Assembly: GCA_946183755.1 (NCBI GenBank)
Contig: CAMHCZ010000043.1
Coordinates: 1 to 12,031, forward strand
From: an uncultured bacterium
GTDB taxonomy: Bacteria > Bacteroidota > Bacteroidia > Bacteroidales > Paludibacteraceae
Reading direction: 5' to 3'
Length of the DNA: 12,031 nucleotides
Shown: one piece after another, positions 1 to 7,700 of the stretch
How the letters are laid out: the number at the start of each line of letters is the position of its first letter
Position numbering within the stretch: the stretch's first letter is position 1
The notes under the pieces: generated by a model
What the model saw: only the letters and a program-made list of their open reading frames with translations
Databases searched by the model: none
What the model was told of the DNA's origin: nothing
Translations under genes and position numbers: made by a program

Positions 1-35
1 TAACAGCCCAACACATATCCTTTATTTTAGTTAAT

Positions 36-66
36 AATATGCTGAAGAACATGTTTTTACAGCATA
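36..66 (+). promoter_or_regulatory. Candidate operator: AACATGTT palindrome and flanking inverted repeat
   Basis: An 8-base perfect palindrome AACATGTT lies at 48-55, preceded after 4 bases by a degenerate copy AATATGCT (36-43). The arms TATGCTG (38-44) and CAGCATA (60-66) form a 7-bp inverted repeat around it. The element lies about 55-70 bases upstream of the -7 box, a usual place for an activator site. It could instead be a hairpin in a longer transcript. No regulator is identified. Confidence 0.4.
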
Positions 67-107
67 AAATCGCATTGCACCCATATTAAAGGAAGAAAAA
101 CAATAAG

Positions 108-115
108 TACTTTTG
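108..115 (+). promoter_or_regulatory. Promoter -7 box TACTTTTG of the first pectate lyase gene
   Basis: TACTTTTG matches the Bacteroidota -7 consensus TAnnTTTG. No good TTTG -33 box lies about 19 bases upstream (the place reads ATTA), so the promoter may depend on an activator. Transcription would start near 121-123, giving a leader of about 54 nt. The same box is conserved in the second copy at 4693-4700. Confidence 0.6.
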
Positions 116-121
116 CCACAT

Positions 122-141
122 TGCGAAATTAAATTTTCGCA
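122..141 (+). promoter_or_regulatory. 5'-leader hairpin of the first pectate lyase mRNA
   Basis: TGCGAAA (122-128) pairs with TTTCGCA (135-141) around a 6-nt loop, giving a perfect 7-bp stem. It begins almost exactly at the start site predicted from the -7 box, so it would be a 5'-terminal stem-loop, a type of structure known to stabilise some bacterial mRNAs. The second leader keeps it with one change to a G-U pair. Confidence 0.45.
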
Positions 142-175
142 GACCTTAAAACTTATACAAAAAACACAAAAGCTT

Positions 176-3100
176 ATGAGGAAATTTCTACTCTCCTTCT
201 TAACATTATTGACCTTATCATTAGCCTGCGAGGCGCAGAACTACTGCCTCACAGCGCCTATTGGTTATGGCAGGAACGCAACCGGAGGCACAGGCAAGGC
301 CATAACTTTGGTGACAAACCAGACTGGATTGCAAAACGCCATCAAGAACGGTAACGGTATTTACATCATTACCACAAACATCACTGTCAGCACGCACCTC
401 TCCGGCAGCGGATCTAATTACACATTATTAGGCCTTCCTGGCGTGAGACTGATAAACAACACTCAGAACTCATCAAACTCAGGTATCCTCTACCTCAAGG
501 GTTCAAACATAATCATCAGAAACCTCATATTCGAAGGTCCTGGCGCTTATGACTGTGACGGATGGGACAACCTCTGTTTCGACGGAGTGAAAAATGCATG
601 GGTTGACCACTGCGATTTCCAAGACGGATGCGACGGCAACTTCGACAACAAAGGCAAAACCGACAACATTTCTGTGACATGGTGCCGTTTTCGCTATCTC
701 AAGTCGCCTAAGGCTGGAGGTTCCGGAGGTACAGACGACCACCGATTCACGAACCTTCTCGGCTCAAGTTCCAGCGACAAGCCAGACGACGGCACATACA
801 ACTTGACATGGGCTTACTGCTGGTGGGACCAAGGATGTAAGGAACGTATGCTTCGTATGCGTAACGCCGACATCCACTTCCTCAACGACTATTGGAACTC
901 ATCTGTGGCGAACTATTACATAGGTCCAGAAAACGCAAAAGCATACATAGAAGGCTGCTGGTTCCAAGGACTTGCAAGCTCTAAAGTATGGAAAGGGTAC
1001 GGCGGCACAAATGCTTGCAAATTCGTGAATTCATACGGTTCGAGCGGACTGCCAAGCAACTCAGGAAGCCCGACCACACCTTCATACGCCTACACCGCAT
1101 ACTCATATACCGATGCCAAGAACTATGTCACCAACGCGTCCTGCGGAGCCGGAGCTACTCTTATTGTAGATACTGACGGAAACATTTCCAGTCCTTGCGA
1201 CGCGGCAGAACCAACGATAACGCTTTTCTCTGCCGCTACGACTGCCGAGCAGAATGTACAGGAAGGCGATGCCATAACAAGCATAGTCTATACATACGGC
1301 GGCAGCGCGAACGCATTCGAGATAACATACAAAGCCAACGGCTCGACAGTCAGCAAGCCATCTTGGCTGACAGCTGCCACAAGCGGCAACAAGGTTACAT
1401 TCAGCGGCACTCCTACGACAATAGGAAGCGCCAACACGACCTATACAATCCGCATAAACTCGACCGACGGAAGCAGCGACTCAGAGATTCTCACAGCGAC
1501 AATCGCCGTGACACCTCTCACGCCTGGCACGCTGGTTAAGACTTCCGGCTCAAACACACAGACCATCTACAAAGACCAGCCCATATCCAACATCGTATAT
1601 ACATACGGCGGCGGAGCGACTGGAGCAACAGTGACTGGTCTGCCAAGCGGTGTGGAGTACACAATCGACGCTTCAGGACGCATAACCATAAGCGGAACTG
1701 CGACTGTGGCTGGCACATACAACTACACTGTCAGCACCACCGGAGGCTCAAGCCAAACATCGCTGACCGGAACAATAACCGTAAACAACCCTACAACCCT
1801 GGCAACGCCAAGCGCGACGTACACGACATCCGGCTCGACTGCCAATGTGTCATGGGCGGCTGTGCCAAACGCAAGCAGCTACAACGTGCAGGTGTGCTCG
1901 TCGTCGGGTGCGGCGGGAACTACTACCAACACATGGGATATGGCAAGCATTTACACTGCGTCAAGCGGCTCTATTGCTTCAACAAGCACATTTAGCGGAC
2001 TCTCTGTAGTGCCTAAAGACGGAACACCAATTACCGTAGAAAGCAACAGCAAGACATTCTCCGACGGATACAGCGGCACATACAGACTCAAGACCGGAGG
2101 CGCCTCTGCTATGTCAGGAAGCACACCGACAAACAGATATATGTCATTCTCAGTTGATGGACCATCAAAGATTACCGTATGGTTCATCTCCGGTGGCTCA
2201 AGCGAAAGAACATTGACGATTTCCGACGGAACTGACGACCTTGGATTCGCCACATCTTCTTCATCCAGCGACCCTAAGATAGCGACAGGTGTTTACACGG
2301 GAGCCGGCGGAACGATATACATATATGTTGACGCTTCTATAAACATCTACAAGGTTGCTGTAGAGCCAAAAGCGACAGAGTCATGCAACACATACAACAC
2401 CACAAGCACGACTTATGACGCTACTGTGTCAGGCACATCAACAATATCAGTTCAGGCTGTGGGCAACGGCATCGGATACATGTCAAGCGAATACGCAGCA
2501 GCTGTCGAGGCGTCTGTGCCAGTTGGCGCTACATTGGCATTGTCGTCAACATCAGCCAATGCGACAACATTCGAGAGCTCGGCTATAACTAATATCACAT
2601 ACACATACACGGGAATTCCTACCATAACCTGGACAGGGACTGCCTCATCATCGACGGCGCCAGCAGGTGTGTCTGTCAGCACATCTGACGGAGTAATCAC
2701 GATAAGCGGAACACCAACGACAGCCGGCACATACGGATATTCAATAAACGTGGCTGCCATAAGCGGCGGCACACCGGCATCAGCCAGCGGTTCAGGCACA
2801 ATTACCGTAAACTCGGCAGAAGACCTCGCAGAACCAACTGCGACTTACACTGTTGACGGCTCAACAGCCAGCGTGTCATGGTCGGCCGTGGCTGGCGCAA
2901 GCAGCTATAACGTGCAAGTATGCACAGGCTCTGGCGGCAGCAATCAGACTATAGGATTCTCTGAATACGAGATAGAGGCATATGCAAACACAGGAGCTGT
3001 GCTCTCAAGCACTCTCGCCATAGTGAACACCAGCAAAACCGTATCAATAGTATCAGGAAGCGGAACCGCAGGAGGCGAGTCATACAGTAAGTACTGCAAA

Positions 3101-4312
3101 CTGAGCGGAGGTGGCTCTACAACCAACTGTGCGCTCAAGGTAACACTTGACGGCTCTGGTACTCTGACTGTTTACAGCAACGCAGGCGATAACGGCAGAG
3201 AAACCCGAATAGCCAACTCAGGAGGAACAGTTTTGAGCAACGGAACTTCATCAAACACAAACACAGTGGAAATCACTGCCGCAGGCGACTATTACATTTA
3301 CTCGGCAAGCAGCAGCATGAACATATATATGATAATATTCGAAAGTGATGCGAGCTGCACAGAAACTGTCGTAAACGGAACAAGTGCAGATGTGGCATAC
3401 TCTACAGGGAACGTGATTTCTGTGCAGGCCGTAGGCGACGGAATACGCTACAACAGCAGCGATTTCGCAGTGGCAACAGAAGCCACTACACCAATAGCAG
3501 CAAATGTGACTCTGACAAGCGCATCATCAACAAACGCACAGACTATAACCAAGACTGAAAGCATTACCAACATCACATACACATACACTGGCAATGCGAC
3601 GATAACATGGACAGGAACAGACTCCGAGACCACAGCGCCTGACGGCATAACAGTAACCGCTGCCGACGGAAACATAAGTATAAGCGGAACACCGACAACA
3701 GAAGGCACATACGGATACACGATAGCCGCCACAGCCATAAACGGAGGTACGCCTGCCAACGACAGCAAGAGCGGAACGATTACTGTGAATGCCCTGCCAG
3801 CCCCTGTCATATCAACCAGTTCAACTACAACACAGAGCATAACAATCGGCGATGCGATAAGCAGCATAACCTACAATTCTGACATAGCAGCCAACTGGAC
3901 TGTAACAGGACTGCCAAGCGGAGTGACATACGAAGTAGCTGGCAACAACAAGTCTATAACTATAAGCGGAACTCCGAGCGCAATTGCCACATCGAACTTC
4001 ACTGTGAAAGCAGCAAATCCGAGCGACGCAAGCAAGTTCGACACAGAGAACGGAACAATAACTGTGAACGCCGCTTCATGTGGCAAATTGGTGGCATTCA
4101 ATCTGGATGTCGCTCCTGCAGGCAGCTACAGGCTGAAGCTGTACAACGGAGGCTCTGTCGTGGCTACGGTATTCTCGGGCTCGTTGGCCGAAGGCAAATG
4201 CTCGATTATCACCAACGTCTCTGCCATAAGCGCTGGCTCATACACATACAAACTTGTGGACAGCAGCGACAATGTGATAAACAGCCAGACAGGCGCAGTG
4301 ACGATACCATAA
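176..4312 (+). CDS. Secreted multidomain pectate lyase, family PL1 (copy A)
   Basis: This 1378-residue protein is predicted to be exported and to cleave pectate (polygalacturonate) by beta-elimination. Residues 1-20 are a signal peptide (MRK, hydrophobic run, cleavage before Q21). Residues 21-344 are a PL1 parallel beta-helix: W142-V-D-H, the Asp pair D153/D157 that fits the Ca2+ site of PelC-type lyases, and R224/R229 of the RxxRxR motif, fitting catalytic R218 and substrate-binding R223 of PelC. The motif reads RMLRMR, where the family usually has Pro instead of Leu. Then follow Ig-like domains at 345-448 and 449-538; an FN3-like domain at 539-780 split by a beta-rich insert (575-736); Ig-like at 781-880; a second split FN3 at 881-1104 (insert 917-1060); Ig-like at 1105-1206 and 1207-1299; and a C-terminal 79-residue beta-rich domain. 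Domain limits are by eye. ATG 176 is chosen because it begins the signal peptide. No SusC/SusD genes are nearby. Pectate as substrate is inferred from the family. Confidence 0.9.
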   Translation: MRKFLLSFLTLLTLSLACEAQNYCLTAPIGYGRNATGGTGKAITLVTNQTGLQNAIKNGNGIYIITTNITVSTHLSGSGSNYTLLGLPGVRLINNTQNSSNSGILYLKGSNIIIRNLIFEGPGAYDCDGWDNLCFDGVKNAWVDHCDFQDGCDGNFDNKGKTDNISVTWCRFRYLKSPKAGGSGGTDDHRFTNLLGSSSSDKPDDGTYNLTWAYCWWDQGCKERMLRMRNADIHFLNDYWNSSVANYYIGPENAKAYIEGCWFQGLASSKVWKGYGGTNACKFVNSYGSSGLPSNSGSPTTPSYAYTAYSYTDAKNYVTNASCGAGATLIVDTDGNISSPCDAAEPTITLFSAATTAEQNVQEGDAITSIVYTYGGSANAFEITYKANGSTVSKPSWLTAATSGNKVTFSGTPTTIGSANTTYTIRINSTDGSSDSEILTATIAVTPLTPGTLVKTSGSNTQTIYKDQPISNIVYTYGGGATGATVTGLPSGVEYTIDASGRITISGTATVAGTYNYTVSTTGGSSQTSLTGTITVNNPTTLATPSATYTTSGSTANVSWAAVPNASSYNVQVCSSSGAAGTTTNTWDMASIYTASSGSIASTSTFSGLSVVPKDGTPITVESNSKTFSDGYSGTYRLKTGGASAMSGSTPTNRYMSFSVDGPSKITVWFISGGSSERTLTISDGTDDLGFATSSSSSDPKIATGVYTGAGGTIYIYVDASINIYKVAVEPKATESCNTYNTTSTTYDATVSGTSTISVQAVGNGIGYMSSEYAAAVEASVPVGATLALSSTSANATTFESSAITNITYTYTGIPTITWTGTASSSTAPAGVSVSTSDGVITISGTPTTAGTYGYSINVAAISGGTPASASGSGTITVNSAEDLAEPTATYTVDGSTASVSWSAVAGASSYNVQVCTGSGGSNQTIGFSEYEIEAYANTGAVLSSTLAIVNTSKTVSIVSGSGTAGGESYSKYCKLSGGGSTTNCALKVTLDGSGTLTVYSNAGDNGRETRIANSGGTVLSNGTSSNTNTVEITAAGDYYIYSASSSMNIYMIIFESDASCTETVVNGTSADVAYSTGNVISVQAVGDGIRYNSSDFAVATEATTPIAANVTLTSASSTNAQTITKTESITNITYTYTGNATITWTGTDSETTAPDGITVTAADGNISISGTPTTEGTYGYTIAATAINGGTPANDSKSGTITVNALPAPVISTSSTTTQSITIGDAISSITYNSDIAANWTVTGLPSGVTYEVAGNNKSITISGTPSAIATSNFTVKAANPSDASKFDTENGTITVNAASCGKLVAFNLDVAPAGSYRLKLYNGGSVVATVFSGSLAEGKCSIITNVSAISAGSYTYKLVDSSDNVINSQTGAVTIP

Positions 4313-4333
4313 ACGTTATCCATAATAAAAATG

Positions 4334-4375
4334 ACAAGGCAGAGGTGCATATAAGCTTCTCTGCCTTGTTTGTTT
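4334..4375 (+). terminator. Rho-independent terminator after the first pectate lyase gene
   Basis: ACAAGGCAGAG (4334-4344) pairs with CTCTGCCTTGT (4359-4369), an 11-bp perfect stem with a 14-nt loop, followed by a T-rich tail TTTGTTTC. It starts 21 bases after the stop codon. It matches in position the terminator after the second lyase gene. Confidence 0.85.
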
Positions 4376-4389
4376 CTTGTTGCGTCGAT

Positions 4390-4490
4390 TTACTTCGTCC
4401 TCCTACCCTTCCTGCTATTCGGCAAGAACCACTAAATGCAGAAGCAACGACATAAAACGGACAAACGACTGGCTGGATAAACTCAAGGGC
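4390..4490 (-). pseudogene. Relic of the 3' end of the glycosyltransferase gene
   Basis: Read on the minus strand, this stretch encodes a degraded copy of the C-terminal tail of the glycosyltransferase at 8307-9407. Before a frameshift it gives VVCPFYVVASAF, against VVYPFYVIVSAF in the intact gene. After a one-base deletion it gives LPNSRKGRRTK then a stop, against LPNRWKGRRM then a stop. Over 4434-4469 the DNA matches the intact gene at about 31 of 36 bases. The relic stop lies 20 bases from the upstream terminator stem; in the intact locus the gap is 18 bases. Upstream, toward higher coordinates, the similarity fades near 4490, although a shared AGTCCT at 4535-4540 sits at about the expected distance. 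No start or catalytic domain is present. It marks the right end of the duplicated unit. Confidence 0.8.
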
Positions 4491-4609
4491 TTTACATCAC
4501 CAAAGATTAAGTGTTATAAAAATTAACAAAAGCCAGTCCTCCGAGAGTGCCTTTTGCTTTGTCATATAGGCATTTCCAAAAGAAAAAACAGCCTTGCCGG
4601 CATTAGATT
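4491..4609. other. Intergenic spacer at the duplication junction
   Basis: About 120 bases between the recognisable glycosyltransferase relic and the second leader. I see no gene, RNA or promoter matching the consensus here. It may contain further decayed glycosyltransferase sequence, but the similarity is too weak to claim. Confidence 0.4.
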
Positions 4610-4620
4610 TTTAAGTTAAT

Positions 4621-4640
4621 AACATGTTGAGAAACATGTT
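4621..4640 (+). promoter_or_regulatory. Candidate operator: two AACATGTT palindromes 4 bases apart
   Basis: AACATGTT occurs at 4621-4628 and again at 4633-4640, separated by GAGA, so the centres are 12 bp apart. The first copy of the leader keeps only the second site intact. The position, about 55-70 bases upstream of the -7 box, suits a dimeric activator. Which regulator would bind is unknown. Confidence 0.4.
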
Positions 4641-4692
4641 TTTATAGCATAAAATCGCATTGCGCCCATATTCAACAAAGAAAAACAATAAG

Positions 4693-4700
4693 TACTTTTG
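4693..4700 (+). promoter_or_regulatory. Promoter -7 box TACTTTTG of the second pectate lyase gene
   Basis: Same TAnnTTTG match as at 108-115, in the same place relative to the gene. Again there is no convincing -33 box. The predicted start of transcription is near 4706-4708. Confidence 0.6.
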
Positions 4701-4706
4701 ACACAT

Positions 4707-4726
4707 TGCGGAATTAAATTTTCGCA
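4707..4726 (+). promoter_or_regulatory. 5'-leader hairpin of the second pectate lyase mRNA
   Basis: TGCGGAA (4707-4713) pairs with TTTCGCA (4720-4726). The only difference from the first copy is A to G in the 5' arm, which turns an A-U pair into a G-U pair and so keeps the fold. It would sit at the very 5' end of the mRNA. Confidence 0.45.
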
Positions 4727-4761
4727 GACCTTAAAACTTATACAGAAAAACACACAAACTT

Positions 4762-7700
4762 ATGAGGAAACTTTTACTCGCATTTGCGGCGTTATTGTCT
4801 ATAACGCTCGGAGCATCTGCTCAGACACCAAGCTACTGTTTGCCCTCGGCAATCGGTTATGCTTCGGGAGTGACTGGAGGAGCAGGAAAATCTGTGACTC
4901 TCGTCACGAACCAGTCGCAACTTGCCACGGCAGTGAAAAACGGTAATGGTATTTATATCATTACACAAAGTTTCAATGTAACGTCTGTCATCAAAGGCAC
5001 AGGAAGCAACTACACGCTGCTCGCATTGCCAGGCGTAACACTGACCGGAACGCTCCGCGACAAGTCTGCAGGTATTTTCAACTTTAGCGGTGGCAGCAAC
5101 ATCATTCTCCGCAACCTGACTTTAGTCGGTGCTGGAGCTTACGACTGCGACGCTTCCACTGGTGACGACATCACACTGCAAGGCGCGAAGAACGTCTGGA
5201 TAGACCACTGCGACTTGTCCGACGGTGTGGACGGCAACATAGACATAAAATCGAGCTCGGATAACATAACCATCTCTTGGACTAAATTCCACTATGACAA
5301 AGCCCCTAAGGCTGGCGGCTCTGGAGGAACAGACGATCACCGTTTCAATGGATTGATCGGTTCTTCTTCGGGTGACAAACCATCAGATGGAACATATAAT
5401 GTAAGCTTCATAGCAAACTGGTGGGCTGACGGCTGCGTTGAGCGTATGCCAAGATGCCGAAACTGCCTTGTTCAGTGCATCAACGACTACTGGGGCTCTA
5501 AAGACGCCAACTATTATATAGGACCTGAAAATGGAAACCTATACTGCGAAGGCTGTTACTTCGACAACCGTTCAAGCAAGATAAAAACTTCCACTATTGT
5601 AAAATCCTACGGCGGAACGAACAAGATTCAATTCAAGGACTGCTACTCGCCAGTCACTCTGCCTACATCCACAACCGTGAATGCAAGCGCAAGCCTTGGT
5701 TCTTACGAGATACTTTCTGCCACAGCCGCAAAGACAGCGGTGACCAACACCACATGCGGCGCCGGAGCAACACTTGAGGTCGATTTAGCCACAGGTATGG
5801 TGTCGTCGCCATGTAATGCTACAGAACCTACCATAGCATTAACATCCGCTTCTACCACCGCTTCGCAGAGCCTGCAGGAAGGCAATGCCATGACTAACAT
5901 AACATATCAGTACGGAGGAAGCGCCAATAACTTCGAGATAACATACAAAGCGAACGGAAGCACGGTGTCTAAGCCATCATGGCTGACTGCGTCTAAGAGC
6001 GGCTCAGTGATGACATTCTCTGGCACGCCTACAACGATAGGCTCGGCAAACACAACATACCAGATTCTCATCAACTCGACCGACGGCTCGCAAGACTCTG
6101 AGGTGCTGACGGCATCAATCTCAGTGCTGCCACTCACGCCAGGCACTCTGACACTCACAAGCGGCAGTGCGACACCGAACGTTTACACAGGTCAGAACTT
6201 GGCTAATATTGAATATACCTACGGCGGCGGAGCTACTGGCGCTACGGTGAGCGGTCTGCCTTCCGGCGTTGACTACACTGTGGATGCAGCCACAGGAAAG
6301 GTGACCATCTCCGGAACTCCTTCGGCAGCCGGCACATACAACTACACCGTGACGACTACTGGCGGCTCGGCTTCGGCTACAAAGAGCGGAACAATAACCG
6401 TCAGCGATCCGACAACACTGGCAACACCTGCGCCAACCTACACACTCAGCGGCACAACCGCAAATGTGACATGGTCTGCCGTGGAGAACGCAAGCAGCTA
6501 TAACATTCAGGTCTGCTCGGCTTCAGGCGCATCGGGAACGACAAACGCCAGCTGGGAGGCATCGGGCATGACCGTTGGAGGCACAACAAGCGGACTGACG
6601 CTAACAAGCGACCTGAAGGCTCAGACAAAGAGCATAACCTACCCTGACGGATATGCAGGAACAACCTGCATAAACACACAGGGAAACAGTTCTGCTTCGT
6701 CTGGCATGCCTTCAAAAAGATACCTGTCATTCACTGTTGACGGTCCTGTGAAGATAAAAGTCTGGTTTGCTACCAACAGCAACGGCTCTGAACGAGGCGC
6801 ATACATCTCTGACGGTACAAACGAGATAGCGAGCAAGACTTCGTCTTCATCAGCCACAGGAGAAATCCTCGAAGGCAACTACACAGGAGCCGGAGGTACA
6901 ATATATGTATATGCTGATGCCTCATTAAACTTCAGCAAGGTGTCAGTAGAGCCTGCAGCGGCGTCAACATGCAACACTTACAACACGACAAGCACGTCTT
7001 ACAACGTGACTGGTGTCAGTGACCCTGCCAACACGACTATTTCCGTTCAGGCGGTAGGCGACGGCGTGGGCTACGAGTCGAGCGCATACGCCGAGGCGCA
7101 GTCGGCTGCCGTGGCTGTCCCTGCGAACATCACGCTGACATCGTCAAGCGGTGATGCGACGCTGTACGCATATCAGTCTCTGCCAACCATCAGATACACC
7201 TACACCGGCACGCCAACCGTCACATGGACCGGCACAGCATCGGCTTCTACGCCTCCAGCCGGAGTGACAGTGAATAACACTGCCGGAGTAATAACTCTGA
7301 CTGGTTCGCCAACAACTCCTGGCAATTACGGCTACACCATCAACGTGGCTGCCATAAACGGTGGAACACCAGCCACAGCCAATGCTTCGGGAACGCTGAC
7401 AGTCAACTCCCCTGTTGCCTTGGCTGCTCCTACAGCATCGTACACAGTAAGCGGCACAAAGGCAAACGTCACTTGGTCAGCCATAGCCGGAGCGACAGGC
7501 TACGTCATCAAAGTCTGCTCTAACCCAAGCGATGAGTCAACATGCGACGAGACGAACGTCAGCTCGACTACAGCCAGCGTTGACTACAGCGACGGCGACG
7601 TTGTGACAATCATGGCGGAAGGCGACGGCATCACTACAGCAAACAGCCCATGGGCTACAGCAACCAAGACGGCTACGCCTGTGCCTGCAAGCGTAAGCAT

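Larger units (their letters stand above)
25..187 (+). repeat. Leader repeat, copy 1 (upstream of first pectate lyase)
   Basis: This region and 4610-4773 align almost base for base, roughly 90% identical by eye with one single-base indel close to the start codon. Weaker similarity (for example a shared AACAGCC) reaches the left edge of the window. It contains an operator-like palindrome, a TACTTTTG -7 box and a short hairpin, annotated separately. Similarity drops abruptly a few codons into the gene. What is seen is the repeat. That it is a conserved control region is inference. Confidence 0.9.
4610..4773 (+). repeat. Leader repeat, copy 2 (upstream of second pectate lyase)
   Basis: Second copy of the 25-187 leader, offset by 4585 bases (4586 after one indel near the start codon). 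The -7 box, the hairpin and the stretch between them are nearly unchanged. Because of the indel, the reading frame upstream of the ATG is not kept, so the conservation is not due to a coding extension. Confidence 0.9.

Noticed and set aside
113..175. A 21-codon N-terminal extension of the first lyase from TTG 113
   Set aside because: The TTG lies inside the -7 box and upstream of a clean signal peptide starting at ATG 176. In the second copy the matching TTG (4698) is out of frame with the gene, so the extension is not conserved.
176..235. Lipoprotein signal in the first lyase (Cys18)
   Set aside because: The residues before the Cys (S-L-A) do not make a good lipobox, the paralogue has no Cys there, and both fit signal peptidase I cleavage between residues 20 and 21.
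1200..4080. CRISPR-like or satellite repeat array
   Set aside because: The repeats are imperfect, about 270-300 bases long, in frame, and explained by repeated Ig-like and FN3-like domains.
4313..4761. A small RNA gene or small protein gene between the lyases
   Set aside because: The terminator, the glycosyltransferase relic and the leader copy explain most of the region; the remaining 120 bases show no promoter-terminator pair or credible coding frame.
4698..4946. Small plus-strand reading frame overlapping the start of the second lyase
   Set aside because: It starts in the -7 box, and its later part only reads the lyase gene in another frame. Its early similarity to the first leader is explained by the DNA repeat.
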